From: Amycolatopsis jiangsuensis
Lineage (GTDB): Bacteria; Actinomycetota; Actinomycetes; Mycobacteriales; Pseudonocardiaceae
DNA length: 64,000 bases
Reading direction: 5' to 3'
Assembly: GCF_014204865.1 (NCBI RefSeq)
Contig: NZ_JACHMG010000001.1
Span: forward strand, 5,854,501-5,918,500
Shown: piece by piece, positions 42,144-53,324 of the stretch
Layout of the letters: each line of letters begins with the position of its first letter
Numbering within the stretch: the stretch's first letter is position 1
Notes under the pieces: model-generated
What the model was told of the DNA's origin: nothing
Databases searched by the model: none
Seen by the model: only the letters and a program-made list of their open reading frames with translations
Translations under genes and position numbers: made by a program

Positions 42144-43103
42144 CTAGATCTCGACCACGATCTTGCCGCGTACCCCGCCGTTTTCCAGTGCGCGGTGCGC
42201 GTCGGCGATCCGCGAGAGCGGGAACACCCGGTCGACCTGGGGCCGGAGCGCGCCGGTCCGCACCAGACGGCCCAGTTCGGCCAGCAGCGGGCTGCGTGGG
42301 TTTCCACTGAAGAAGCGGATCGGCCGGGTGCGGCGCAGGGAGTTCGCGAGCAGGTAGCCGACCGAGGAGGCCAGGTGGTCGGCGTCGAACGAGATCGCGA
42401 CCATCCGCCCGCCGGGGGTGAGCAGCCGGTGCACCGCGGCCAGGTCCGTGCCGGCCGTGTCCAGGATGACGTCGAACCGGCCGAGCTCACCCGGCGCGCG
42501 GAAGTCGACGGTCCGGTAGTCGATGGCCCGGTCCGCTCCGAGTTCCTTCACCAGGTCCAGGTTCGCCGCACCGGCCAGCCCGGTCACGTGCGCGCCCATC
42601 TCCTTGCCGAGCTGCACCGCGACGTAGCCGACGCCGCCGCTCGCGCCGCGGACCAGCAGCCGTTCACCGGGGGCCAGCGCGGCCTTGTCCCGGAACCCGG
42701 TGAGTGCGGTGGTGCCGGCGAGCAGTGCCACCGCCTGCGCCGGGTCGAGCCCGGCGGGCAGGTGGTCGAGATGGTCGGCGGCGACCGCGACGTACTCCGC
42801 GGCCGTGCCCATCCGCCGGCCGATCATCCCCCACACCGCGTCGCCCGCGGAGAACCGGCTCGAACCGGGCTCGACGACCTCACCCGCCAGGTCGACGCCG
42901 GTCCGCTTGGGGAACCGGTTGCCGGAGAACGGCCGCAGCTTCCCGGCCCGCATCATCACCTCCCCGCCGTTGACCGAGGACGCGCGCACTCGGACCAGCA
43001 CCTCGCCGGGACGCACGGCGGGCAGCGGACCGGTGGTCTCGTACAGCACGTCGGCCGGGCCGTACCGATCGTAGGCGGCGAACCGCATTGAAGTGGAGGT
43101 CAT
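42144..43103 (-). CDS. MDR-type NAD(P)H quinone oxidoreductase-like protein
   Basis: A 319-residue medium-chain reductase without the structural zinc lobe, like quinone oxidoreductases. Visible are the N-terminal GroES-like part (VRVRASSVNGGEVMM, TGVDLAGEVVE near residue 71), the nucleotide-binding motif VRGASGGVGYVAVQLG (near residue 152) and a C-terminal VDRVFPLSRIADAHRALE signature. The ATG at 43103 is used; 43139 and 43088 are alternatives. It is divergent from a MarR gene, which probably controls it through paired 11-bp repeats in the 259-bp gap. Confidence 0.85.
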   Translation of the reverse strand: MTSTSMRFAAYDRYGPADVLYETTGPLPAVRPGEVLVRVRASSVNGGEVMMRAGKLRPFSGNRFPKRTGVDLAGEVVEPGSSRFSAGDAVWGMIGRRMGTAAEYVAVAADHLDHLPAGLDPAQAVALLAGTTALTGFRDKAALAPGERLLVRGASGGVGYVAVQLGKEMGAHVTGLAGAANLDLVKELGADRAIDYRTVDFRAPGELGRFDVILDTAGTDLAAVHRLLTPGGRMVAISFDADHLASSVGYLLANSLRRTRPIRFFSGNPRSPLLAELGRLVRTGALRPQVDRVFPLSRIADAHRALENGGVRGKIVVEI

Positions 43104-43147
43104 GCCTCCATGAGTAGCGCGGAAACCGGACGGGGGCATCCGGTACG

Positions 43148-43256
43148 GCCGAAGTGAGAAACACCCACCGCGCGGAGCCTCGCTTCACGGCCGGTCGGTG
43201 CGTGGTCCGGGTCTCGGTCCGGTCCCGGTTCGGCCGCGCGAAAACCTCACTTCGGC
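43148..43256. promoter_or_regulatory. widely spaced 11-bp inverted repeat pair
   Basis: GCCGAAGTGAG (43148-43158) recurs as its exact complement CTCACTTCGGC (43246-43256), 87 bp apart, one copy near each of the two divergent start codons. This could be two recognition sites for the MarR protein encoded at 43363, allowing joint control of both promoters. No coding frame is seen in the gap. Confidence 0.55.
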
Positions 43257-43362
43257 GATTTCGCCCGCGCTTGACGCGGACCCAGCACCGGTAGGCCGTA
43301 TGGTTGACCGCACCTTTCCGGCGCACCCTTGCGGCGGGCACCAGCGTCAGGAGGAGCCGACC

Positions 43363-43794
43363 GTGACTCTTTCCTCGGTCCAGGACGTATCCGGCAGGCT
43401 GTACCTGGCGGTCGGGCGGCTTTCGCGGTCGCTGCGGCAGGTCGGGGTGCCGGGGCCAGGGCACGGCGCGATCTCCGCGCTCGCCACCCTCGTGCACTTC
43501 GGTGAGCTGCGGCTCGGCGACCTCGCCGCGAAGGAGGGCGTCGCGGCGGCCACCATGTCCCGCATCGTGGCCACGCTCGTCGAGGCCGGTTACGTCACGC
43601 GCGAATCCGATCCGGTCGACCGCAGGGCCTGGCTCGCGCGCGTCACGGAGGAGGGCGAGCGACTCGTGTCCGGCGTGCGATCCTCTCGCGTCGTCGAGCT
43701 GAACCGCCGTCTCGACCGGCTCAGCCCGGACGCACGGGAGGCACTCACCGCCGCGTTGCCCGCGCTGGAAGCCCTCATCTCCGACGAGAGCTGA
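43363..43794 (+). CDS. MarR family transcriptional regulator
   Basis: A 143-residue winged-helix protein: N-terminal dimer helix VSGRLYLAVGRLSRSL, recognition region LAAKEGVAAATMSRIVATL (near residues 54-72) and wing ESDPVDRRAWLARVT with the conserved D-R-R. GTG 43363 follows AGGAGGAG by six bases, a strong site. It is divergent from the quinone-oxidoreductase-like gene, the usual setting for an electrophile- or oxidant-sensing MarR, and converges with a thiD copy four bases away. Confidence 0.9.
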   Translation: MTLSSVQDVSGRLYLAVGRLSRSLRQVGVPGPGHGAISALATLVHFGELRLGDLAAKEGVAAATMSRIVATLVEAGYVTRESDPVDRRAWLARVTEEGERLVSGVRSSRVVELNRRLDRLSPDAREALTAALPALEALISDES

Positions 43795-43798
43795 ACGG

Positions 43799-44632
43799 CT
43801 ACCGTTCTTCCGGCGCCAGCCGCCAGAACGCGGACACCGGCCCGACCTTCGCGCCCATCGGGTACGAGTGCTCGACCGCCTGCGAGACGAACCACTTGCC
43901 GTAGCGCGCGGCTTCGACCATCGACATGCCCTTGGCCAGCCCTGCGGTGAGCGCGGAGGCCATCGTGTCGCCGGCCCCGTGCGTGTGCGGGGTCCGGTAG
44001 CGCGGACCGGGCAGCTCCACGAAGGTCGAACCGTCGAACAGCAGGTCAACGCATTCCGGGTCGGACACGAGATGACCGCTTTTGACCAGCACGTACTGCG
44101 GGCCCAGCCGGTGCAGCACCGCAGCCGCGGTACGCATGCCCTCGCGGTCGGTCACGGTCATCCCGGTGAGCAGGCGGACCTCGTCGAGGTTCGGGGTCAC
44201 CAAGGTGGCACGCGGCAGCAGCTCGTCCCGGAGCGCGGCGAGCCCGGCGTCGTCGAACAGCGGGTGACCGGTCATCGAGGCGGCCACCGGGTCGACCACG
44301 AACGGGACCGCCGCGCCGCGGCCGATGCCCGCCTTGTCGCAGGCACCCGCCACGGCGTGGATGATCTCCGCGGACGCAAGCATGCCGGTTTTCGCCGCGT
44401 GCACGCCCATATCCGAGGCGACCGCCTCGATCTGCCCGGCCACGATGTGCGGCGCCACGTCCGCGCGGTCGTGCACGCCCAGCGTGTTCTGCACGGTCAC
44501 CGCGGTGACCGCGACCAGGCCGTGTACGCCGCAGGTCAGGAACGTGCGCAGATCGGCCTGCAGTCCGGCCGCGCCGCCGGAGTCCGATCCGGCGATGGTG
44601 AGGGCCGAACGCGGGCTGGGTTCTTCGGGCAT
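43799..44632 (-). CDS. HMP/HMP-phosphate kinase paralogue (ThiD-like)
   Basis: A 277-residue ribokinase-fold kinase very similar to the thiC-linked ThiD at 45831. [16 protein letters not shown] (substrate loop, near residue 13), [24 protein letters not shown] and the anion-hole loop THGAGDTMASAL (near residue 218) are visible. The loop has Asp where enterobacterial ThiD has Cys, like the neighbouring paralogue. The substrate loop is GGAAG rather than GGGAG. It lies outside the thiC unit and has no riboswitch, so it may serve HMP salvage or another hydroxymethyl-pyrimidine or pyridoxal substrate. Confidence 0.87.
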   Translation of the reverse strand: MPEEPSPRSALTIAGSDSGGAAGLQADLRTFLTCGVHGLVAVTAVTVQNTLGVHDRADVAPHIVAGQIEAVASDMGVHAAKTGMLASAEIIHAVAGACDKAGIGRGAAVPFVVDPVAASMTGHPLFDDAGLAALRDELLPRATLVTPNLDEVRLLTGMTVTDREGMRTAAAVLHRLGPQYVLVKSGHLVSDPECVDLLFDGSTFVELPGPRYRTPHTHGAGDTMASALTAGLAKGMSMVEAARYGKWFVSQAVEHSYPMGAKVGPVSAFWRLAPEER

Positions 44633-44755
44633 GGTGGCTTCCGGCTTCTGATCTGGTCCATCTGGTCAGCTGTGCTTCCCGCACAGTCCATCACGGTGGC
44701 ACAGCGTGGTGGACCGTGCCCAGGGGAACAAGCACCGTGCGACCGTGAGTCCACA

Positions 44756-45679
44756 TCAGACAGTAAGGACGAGCTTGCCCGTCACACGGCCCGCTTCTCC
44801 GGCTTCATGGGCCTTTCCGGCGTCCTCGAGCGGAAACGTCCGGTCCACGTGCACCTTCAGCGCGCCGCGTTCGATCAGCTCGACGAGACCTCGCAGGCCG
44901 ACCTGGTCCGGCTCGACCAGGAGTGACGACGTGCGTACGCCGTGTTTCGCCGCTTCCGTCGCGACGCTGCCGGCCACCCCGCTGGGCACGCTGACCACCA
45001 GTCCGCCTTCCTTGACCCCGGCCAGCCAGCGCAGGTCGCTGCTTTCGCCGACCAGGCCGAACACGAGGTCGAGGTCGTCGGCGGTGGCGTTCTCGTCGCG
45101 GTAGTCGATCGGCTCGTCCACGCCGAGCTCCCGCAGGAACCCGTGTTTCGCCGCGCTGGCCGTGCCGAGGACGTGGGCGCCGCGAGCCTTGGCGATCTGC
45201 ACCGCGAGGTGGCCCACGCCGCCTGCTGCCGCGTCCACGAGCACGCGCTGTCCACTGCGGACGTTCGCGACGTCCACCAGGCCCTGCCACGCGGTCAGCC
45301 CAGCCAGTGGCAGTCCGGCAGCCTCCACATGGGACAGCCCGGCGGGCTTGCGCACGAACTGCCGCGACGGCGCCGTCACGTATTCCGCGTACGCGCCCGC
45401 CTCGCGGGGAAACCACGGCATGCCCAGCACCTCGTCACCCTCACGCAGGCCGGTGGCACCGAATCCGGCCTGCTCGACGACCCCGGAGACGTCCCAGCCG
45501 AGTGTGTAGGGCGGCTTGCCCATGAACACCTCCTGCGCCCGAGACTTCCAGTCGACCGGGTTGATGCCGGCAGCGTGCACCCGCACCAGCACCTCGGTCG
45601 GACCCGGCTCCGGACGGTCCACCTCGACCAGTCGCAGCACCTCGGGCCCGCCGAACTCCCGCTGGGTCACCATCCGCAT
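44756..45679 (-). CDS. MDR-type NADP-dependent oxidoreductase
   Basis: A 307-residue medium-chain reductase of the zinc-lobe-free quinone reductase type. Motifs: VLVRVHAAGINPVDWK (near residue 27), LGWDVSGVVE, VDAAAGGVGHLAVQIAK (near residue 147) and the C-terminal VDRTFPLEDAGKAHE. ATG 45679 is favoured by GGAGAAGGA just upstream. It lies between the two thiD paralogues on the same strand, with a 151-bp gap to the thiC-thiD operon. Function in thiamine metabolism is unlikely; this looks like an inserted gene. Confidence 0.87.
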   Translation of the reverse strand: MRMVTQREFGGPEVLRLVEVDRPEPGPTEVLVRVHAAGINPVDWKSRAQEVFMGKPPYTLGWDVSGVVEQAGFGATGLREGDEVLGMPWFPREAGAYAEYVTAPSRQFVRKPAGLSHVEAAGLPLAGLTAWQGLVDVANVRSGQRVLVDAAAGGVGHLAVQIAKARGAHVLGTASAAKHGFLRELGVDEPIDYRDENATADDLDLVFGLVGESSDLRWLAGVKEGGLVVSVPSGVAGSVATEAAKHGVRTSSLLVEPDQVGLRGLVELIERGALKVHVDRTFPLEDAGKAHEAGEAGRVTGKLVLTV

Positions 45680-45830
45680 GTCGGTCCTTCTCCTCTTCGA
45701 TCGTTTCCGGTGGTGTTCCCGATCGTCGGTGAGATAGTCACTGTTCGCCGGCAAGTGGACAGCGCTCGTGCCGGGTGCGCTGGAGCAGCGGCCGTACCGC
45801 TTTCGGCGAACCGCGCCGGGTCGCCGGGCT

Positions 45831-48310
<2,480 letters not shown>

Positions 48311-48423
48311 TCACTCCCTACGCCGGCATTACCCGGTCAGGTTCATGCGGTCGGCGGCACCGGGTGTCCACGAGACAGACACCAGCCGCCCTCTCAGCCC
48401 GCCAAGGCGCGAGCTCCCGCGGT
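48311..48423 (-). promoter_or_regulatory. TPP riboswitch (THI element) for thiC-thiD
   Basis: Read on the minus strand, the conserved parts are gGGCTGAGAGGG, ACCTGACCGGGTAATGCCGGCGTAGGGAG in two pieces, with the 3' end only seven bases from the thiC TTG start. The only plausible ribosome binding site, GGGAG, is inside the aptamer's end, so TPP binding should occlude it directly. The P2/P3 arms differ from those of the thiO riboswitch, so the two are not recent copies. Confidence 0.93.
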
Positions 48424-48519
48424 TGTGGAGTTGAGCTTGCGCTTCGACCATGCCACGCCGGATCGGGTCGGCACAACCCTGCCGCCGCGCGGGTCGCCCG
48501 TCCGCCGCGGCTATATACG

Positions 48520-48556
48520 AGGTGTATAAACCCGAGGTATACACCTGGTGTAGTCT
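48520..48556 (+). promoter_or_regulatory. padR operator and leaderless promoter
   Basis: Perfect 9-bp arms aggtgtata (48520-48528) and tatacacct (48538-48546) flank a 9-bp centre. Five bases further is TAGTCT (48551-48556), a -10 hexamer six bases before the PadR ATG at 48563; no ribosome binding site is seen. The dyad covers the spacer/-35 region, as for an autorepressed PadR gene. The ggtgta element occurs again just beside the dyad. Confidence 0.75.
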
Positions 48557-48562
48557 CGCCGT

Positions 48563-49087
48563 ATGTCCATCGCCAACACCCTGCTCGGGCTGCTGGAGGG
48601 CGGGCCGAAGTACGGCTACGACCTCAAGCGGCTCCACGACGAGCGGTTCCAGCAAGATCGCCCACTGCACTACGGGCAGGTCTATTCGACGCTTTCGCGA
48701 TTGCTGCGCAACGGGCTCGTCGAGGAGAAGGGAATCGAGCCGGGCAGTGGTCCGGACCGGAAGCGGTACGCGATCACCGACGCCGGCGTGACGAACGTCG
48801 ACGAATGGCTCAGCACTCCGGAAAATCCGTCGCTGTACCTGCAGAACACCTTGTACACCAAGGTGGTTCTCGCCCTTCTCTCCGAGCGCGACGCCGCCGA
48901 CGTACTCGACGCGCAGCGCGGCGCGCACCTGCGCGAGATGCGGAAATTGACCACCCGCAAGGGTGATGGCGACCTGGCCGACCAGCTCATCTGCGATCAC
49001 GCGCTCTTCCATCTCGAGGCGGACCTGCGCTGGCTCGAACTCACCGCGGCCCGGCTGGACGACCTGGCGGGGCAGCTGAAGCCATGA
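48563..49087 (+). CDS. PadR family transcriptional regulator
   Basis: A 174-residue PadR protein: winged helix at residues 1-85 (LLGLLEGGPKYGYDLKRLHD, VYSTLSRLLRNGLVEEKGIE, then the wing GPDRKRYAITDAG) and a C-terminal helical dimerisation region. PadR/AphA-like repressors often control adjacent ABC exporters and respond to antibiotics or phenolics. The operon padR-ATPase-permease has ATGA overlaps at both junctions, so the three proteins are made together, and the dyad upstream implies autoregulation. Confidence 0.92.
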   Translation: MSIANTLLGLLEGGPKYGYDLKRLHDERFQQDRPLHYGQVYSTLSRLLRNGLVEEKGIEPGSGPDRKRYAITDAGVTNVDEWLSTPENPSLYLQNTLYTKVVLALLSERDAADVLDAQRGAHLREMRKLTTRKGDGDLADQLICDHALFHLEADLRWLELTAARLDDLAGQLKP

Positions 49088-49818
49088 ACGGCACGACGAA
49101 CGAGGAAAGTCCCGTGGCGGCCAGCGAGGTGACGCCACTGCTCAGCGGTACCGGTCTGCGTAAAACGTTCGGGCAGACCCAGGCGCTCGACGGTGCCGCG
49201 ATGGAGCTGTATTCCGGCGAGGTCGTCGCGGTGATGGGGCCTTCGGGCTCGGGAAAATCGACGCTGCTGCACTGTCTGGCCGGGATCGTCCAGCCCGAGG
49301 CCGGTGAGGTGCGTTACGCCGGGCGGATGCTCTCGGCGATGCCGGACCGCGAACGAAGTGCGTTGCGGCGCACCGACTTCGGCTTCGTCTTCCAGTTCGG
49401 CCAGCTCGTCCCGGAGCTGACCTGCCTGGAGAACGTCGCGCTGCCGTTGCGGCTGGACGGTGTCCGCCGCCGTCCGGCCGAGAAGCTCGCCCGCGAATGG
49501 CTGGACCGGCTGGAGGTCGGTGACACCGCGGACAAGCGCCCTGGCGAGGTGTCCGGCGGGCAGGGGCAGCGGGCAGCCATCGCGCGGGCGCTGGTCACCG
49601 AACCGCGAGTGCTGTTCGCGGATGAGCCGACCGGCGCACTCGATTCGCTCAACGGCGAACGCGTCATGCGATTGTTCGTCGGCGCCGCCAAGGAAAGCGG
49701 TGCGGCCGTGCTGCTGGTCACCCACGAGCCACGGGTGGCCGCCTACTCCGATCGCGAAATCGTGGTACGGGACGGGAAATCGCGGCAGGTCGGGTTCGCG
49801 CCCGTGCTCCGGCGATGA
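49084..49818 (+). CDS. ABC transporter ATP-binding protein, MacB/LolD type
   Basis: A 244-residue ATPase. Walker A GPSGSGKST (near residue 53), Q-loop in FVFQFGQLVPELT (near residue 101), signature VSGGQGQR (near residue 156), Walker B VLFADEPTG (near residue 178) and H-loop VTHEP (near residue 214) are complete. This subgroup pairs with FtsX-like permeases in mechanotransmission exporters or antibiotic-resistance systems. It overlaps the padR stop and the permease start by ATGA. Confidence 0.94.
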   Translation: MNGTTNEESPVAASEVTPLLSGTGLRKTFGQTQALDGAAMELYSGEVVAVMGPSGSGKSTLLHCLAGIVQPEAGEVRYAGRMLSAMPDRERSALRRTDFGFVFQFGQLVPELTCLENVALPLRLDGVRRRPAEKLAREWLDRLEVGDTADKRPGEVSGGQGQRAAIARALVTEPRVLFADEPTGALDSLNGERVMRLFVGAAKESGAAVLLVTHEPRVAAYSDREIVVRDGKSRQVGFAPVLRR

Positions 49819-52106
49819 GCGCGCCGATCCGTCGTCGCGGGTGGTTCGCCGCCTGGACCGGCGATCTGGCATTCGGGGTCCGGCTGGCCGTCGGGGGCGG
49901 CCGGGCCTCGCCGACCTCGATCGTCCGGCTCCTGCTCGGCACGGTCGGCGTCGGCGTCGCGGTGACCGTGCTGTTGTTCGCCGCGTCGGCCGGTCACGCG
50001 ATTTCCGAACGCGGCAACCGGCAGCTCGCCCTTGCCGTCGACGAAATGCCGGTTGCCGGAGCGCAGCCGTTGACCATGCGCGACACCCCGACTTCCTTCC
50101 GGGGTGAGACTATTTCGGTCCGGTACGTGCACGCGGACGCTCCGTCCGCGCCGGTCCCGCCGGGTCTCGACCGCGTTCCCGCCCCCGGGGAGACGGTGCT
50201 GTCTCCGGCGCTGGCCGAGCTGCTCCGGTCCGACAGCGGAACGCTGCTGCGTCCCCGGTTCTCCGAACCGATCTCCGGGACCATCGGCCAGCCGGGCCTG
50301 GTCAACCCGGACGATCTGCGTGCCTACGTCGGCGCCGACAGTTTCCTGCAGGGCAAGCAAGTCTACGCCTTTGGCGGCACCGCCGAGCCGGACGGCCTCG
50401 ATCCCGGGTTGCTCACCTTGTTGCTGATCGGCATCGTGTCCCTGCTGTCCCCGGTGTTCGTCTTCGTGGCCACGTCGGCGCGGATTGCCGGCGCCGAGCG
50501 GGACCGGCGCCTCGCCGCGCTCCGGCTGGTCGGCTCGGACCTGCCACAGGTGCGCCGGATCGCCGCCGCGGAGTCGCTGGTCACCGTGGTGACCGGGCTG
50601 GTGCTCGGTGCCGCGGCGTTTCTCTCCCTGCGGCAACTGGCGCCGTCTGTCCGAGTGCGCCAGGGCGGGTTGTTCGTCAGCGACGTCACGCCGCCCTGGC
50701 CGTTGGTGGTTCTGATCGTGGTGGCGGTCCCCGTGCTGTCCGTGCTGAGTTCCCTGCTTGCCTTGCGCGGTACGACGATCGAGCCGCTCGGCGTGGTCCG
50801 CCACGCGAGGCCGGTCCGGCGGCGGCTGTGGTGGCGGCTGGTCCCGGTGCTCGCCGGTGTACTCGCGCTGTGCACGCTTTCGCTGCGGGACGACAACTCC
50901 AGCCTGACCACGATCGTCATCGTGATCGCCGTGAGCTGCTTGCTGATCGGTGTTCCGGTGCTGCTGCCGTGGCTGCTGGAGCGTGCGGTCGGGCGGCTGT
51001 CCGGTGGGCGTCCGGCGTTCCAGCTCGCGGTCCGGCGGCTGCAGCTCGACAGCGGCACCCCGGCGCGGGTGGTCGCCGGGCTCGCGGTGGTGCTGGCCGG
51101 CGCGATCGCGGTGCAGTCGCTGCTGGCCGGTCAGTCCGGCCTCGATCCCGGCCCGCTGCGGCAACCCGGCGCCCAGCAGCTGAGCGTGGACACCGATTCC
51201 GTCGCGGCCGGCGAGGTGGCGGCCGCACTCGATGAGGTGCCGGGGGTCAGTGCCGTGCACCTGACGCGCTCGGTGCAGCTGCAGGGCCCGGATCCGTCCC
51301 GGTCGTTCGGCATCACGGTGGCCAGCTGCCCGACCTGGCAGGCGCTGGGCCTGCTCCGGGACTGCCGGGACGGTGCCGTGTACGCGGATCACAGCGCGAC
51401 CACGCTCGTCCACTCCGGACAGTCCTATCCGGTCAGTTACTACAACGAGGAGCAGGCGCCACTGGGCACCTGGACGGTGCCGGACCTCGTTCCGGTGACC
51501 CTGTCGCCCGATGCCCGGTACTCCGGCGTCCTGGCCACCCCCGGCGCGCTGGCCGGGCTGGACCTGAGCCCGGTCCCGCTGACCGGCGAGGTCCGGGTCA
51601 CCTCGGACGACCCGGATTTCGGCGAGATCGCACGCAACGCGATCGCCCCGTTCACCTGGCACGCCTCGCTGTACCTCCCGGACCCGGTCCGGCTGACCGA
51701 AAGCCAGCGGTCCTACCTGGCGATCCGCGCCGGGCTGCTCGCCGGCTCGGTGTTCACCCTGCTGCTGGCCGGGGTCAGCCTGCTGGTGCTCGGCCTGGAG
51801 CAGCTGCGGGAACGCCGCCGCACGATCGCGATGCTGGCCGCGACCGGCGTTCCGGTGTGGGTACTGGCCCGGTCGGTGGTGTGGCAGAACGCGATCCCGC
51901 TGCTGCTGGGAATCGCGACCGCGGTGGCCACCGGAGTCGGCCTCTCGGCACTCGGCGCCCGCCTCACCCACGCCGATTTCACCGTCGACTGGCTCGCGGT
52001 CGGGGTCCTGAGCGCCGCCGCGGCCGCCCTGGTGCTTCTGGTGACCACCGTGACGCTCCCCTCACTACGCGGCGCGGCCCGGCTGGCCTCGATGCGCACC
52101 GAATGA
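49815..52106 (+). CDS. ABC transporter permease, FtsX-like
   Basis: A 763-residue permease with an N-terminal membrane helix (residues about 34-55), a first FtsX domain with three helices (about 195-320), additional helices (about 335-400) and a C-terminal FtsX domain (about 640-750), with extracellular loops between them. This is the long, two-FtsX form seen in PadR- or two-component-controlled antibiotic and peptide exporters. With the ATPase before it, it forms a complete transporter; the cargo is unknown. The gene ends 49 bp before a strong hairpin. Confidence 0.9.
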   Translation: MSAPIRRRGWFAAWTGDLAFGVRLAVGGGRASPTSIVRLLLGTVGVGVAVTVLLFAASAGHAISERGNRQLALAVDEMPVAGAQPLTMRDTPTSFRGETISVRYVHADAPSAPVPPGLDRVPAPGETVLSPALAELLRSDSGTLLRPRFSEPISGTIGQPGLVNPDDLRAYVGADSFLQGKQVYAFGGTAEPDGLDPGLLTLLLIGIVSLLSPVFVFVATSARIAGAERDRRLAALRLVGSDLPQVRRIAAAESLVTVVTGLVLGAAAFLSLRQLAPSVRVRQGGLFVSDVTPPWPLVVLIVVAVPVLSVLSSLLALRGTTIEPLGVVRHARPVRRRLWWRLVPVLAGVLALCTLSLRDDNSSLTTIVIVIAVSCLLIGVPVLLPWLLERAVGRLSGGRPAFQLAVRRLQLDSGTPARVVAGLAVVLAGAIAVQSLLAGQSGLDPGPLRQPGAQQLSVDTDSVAAGEVAAALDEVPGVSAVHLTRSVQLQGPDPSRSFGITVASCPTWQALGLLRDCRDGAVYADHSATTLVHSGQSYPVSYYNEEQAPLGTWTVPDLVPVTLSPDARYSGVLATPGALAGLDLSPVPLTGEVRVTSDDPDFGEIARNAIAPFTWHASLYLPDPVRLTESQRSYLAIRAGLLAGSVFTLLLAGVSLLVLGLEQLRERRRTIAMLAATGVPVWVLARSVVWQNAIPLLLGIATAVATGVGLSALGARLTHADFTVDWLAVGVLSAAAAALVLLVTTVTLPSLRGAARLASMRTE

Positions 52107-52155
52107 CGCGCGCGACCTTGCCCACCCGCCTTGCCTTGCCCGCCGGAGCAAGTCG

Positions 52156-52202
52156 GTGAAGGCCTCCTTCAGGGAGTCTAGGTCCCTGAAGGAGGCCTTC
52201 AC
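52156..52202. terminator. 20-bp-arm perfect hairpin
   Basis: Positions 52156-52175 and 52183-52202 are exact reverse complements around a 7-nt loop (gtctagg). The arm itself has an internal near-palindrome gaaggcctccttc. It lies in the 203-bp gap between the ABC permease gene and the convergent def gene, so transcription termination fits. The arm resembles intergenic palindromes that I associate with Amycolatopsis genomes; to the right are two imperfect copies of gtgccgggcgagcg at 52219 and 52261. Confidence 0.75.
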
Positions 52203-52309
52203 GGACCTCCGCGGAGCAAGTGCCGGGCGAGCGGGGAGCGCGGCGGCGCGCGGAGGTAGGTGCCGGGCGAGCGTGGAACAGGGAGTGCGGGCGTCGGCGG
52301 GGGCGGAGG

Positions 52310-52876
52310 TCAGGCGTCGGCGGGGGCTTTCGGCGGGAGCCAGCTCAGGCCGGGGACACCCCACTTGTTGTGTTTGAGCATCTTCTTCGCGGCCCTGGCG
52401 TGCCGGCCGATCAGCCGGTCGAGGTAGAGGAAGCCGTCCAGGTGGTCGGTCTCGTGCTGCAGGCAGCGGGCGAAGTAGCCGGTGCCCTCGACCTCGATCG
52501 GGGCGCCCGTCACGTCGAAGCCGGTCACCTTGGCCCAGCTCGCCCGGCCGGTCGGGTACGACTCGCCGGGGGCGGACAGACAGCCTTCCCAGTCGTCGTC
52601 CGGGTCCGGCATCGTCTCCGGAACCTGCGAGGTCTCCAGTTTGGGGTTGACCACCACGCCGCGGTGTTCCACGCCCTCGTCGTCCGGGCAGTCGTACACG
52701 AACAGGCGCAGGTCGAGACCGATCTGGTTGGCCGCGAGGCCCACGCCCTCGGCCGCGTACATGGTCTCGAACATGTCCTCGGTGAGCGTACGCAGCTTCT
52801 CGTCGAACTCGGTGATCTCCCGGGTCGGCTGGTGCAGCACGGGATCGCCGGCGATGCGGATGGGGTGGACGGTCAC
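52310..52876 (-). CDS. def: peptide deformylase
   Basis: A 188-residue iron/zinc enzyme removing the N-formyl group from new proteins. All three motifs are seen: [10 protein letters not shown] (near residue 45), EGCLSAPGE (near residue 97, Cys ligand; the usual S-x-P is SAP) and QHETDHLDG (near residue 139, two His ligands and the catalytic Glu). The N-terminal [15 protein letters not shown] is typical of the actinobacterial type. It is divergent from the DUF3263 gene, as in mycobacteria. Confidence 0.96.
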   Translation of the reverse strand: MTVHPIRIAGDPVLHQPTREITEFDEKLRTLTEDMFETMYAAEGVGLAANQIGLDLRLFVYDCPDDEGVEHRGVVVNPKLETSQVPETMPDPDDDWEGCLSAPGESYPTGRASWAKVTGFDVTGAPIEVEGTGYFARCLQHETDHLDGFLYLDRLIGRHARAAKKMLKHNKWGVPGLSWLPPKAPADA

Positions 52877-53015
52877 GCCGCCGAGTTTAGTCGGACCCTT
52901 CTGCTACACCTGGAACCGACCGTGACGCGCCGTGCCGGATACCCATGTCGGGCGGGGGTTGCGTGGTTGAATGACGCCCGCGGAAGCGAGCACCGACAGC
53001 GATTGCGAGGACCGC

Positions 53016-53324
53016 ATGGACGCCGCGGAGCCGATGGCTGAGGATCAGCCGTCGCGGCCGGACACCGTGGCCGGCCTGACCGAGCGTGAGCTGGACATCC
53101 TCGCGTTCGAGCGGCAGTGGTGGCGGCATGCCGGCGCCAAGGAGAACGCCGTGCGGGAGCGCTTCGGGCTGTCCTCGACCCGCTACTACCAGCTGCTGAA
53201 CGCGCTGCTGGCGAAGCCCGAGGCGGTGGCCGCGGACCCGATGCTGGTCAAGCGGCTGCGCAAGTCCCGGGCGGCGCGCCAGCGCAAACGCGGCGCCCGC
53301 CGCCTGGGGATCGAGCTGTCATGA
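53016..53324 (+). CDS. DUF3263 family protein
   Basis: A 102-residue protein (117 if the in-frame ATG at 52971 is used). The core LTERELDILAFERQWWRHAGAKENAVRERFGLSSTRYYQLLN in pieces shows a helix-turn-helix-like sequence, so DNA binding is plausible; the family is otherwise uncharacterised. ATG 53016 is preferred for its GAGGA site. The stop overlaps the start of the LytR_C gene (ATGA). The same def/DUF3263/LytR_C order exists in M. tuberculosis (Rv0429c-Rv0431). Confidence 0.82.
   Translation: MDAAEPMAEDQPSRPDTVAGLTERELDILAFERQWWRHAGAKENAVRERFGLSSTRYYQLLNALLAKPEAVAADPMLVKRLRKSRAARQRKRGARRLGIELS

Noticed and set aside
48311..48423. Idea that the thiC riboswitch is a recent copy of the thiO riboswitch
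   Set aside because: Only the conserved aptamer core matches; P2/P3 arm sequences and flanks differ, as expected for independent old elements.
49743..51971. 742-codon open frame antisense to the ABC permease
   Set aside because: Gln/Arg/His-rich without domains, opposite a permease with proper hydrophobic periodicity.
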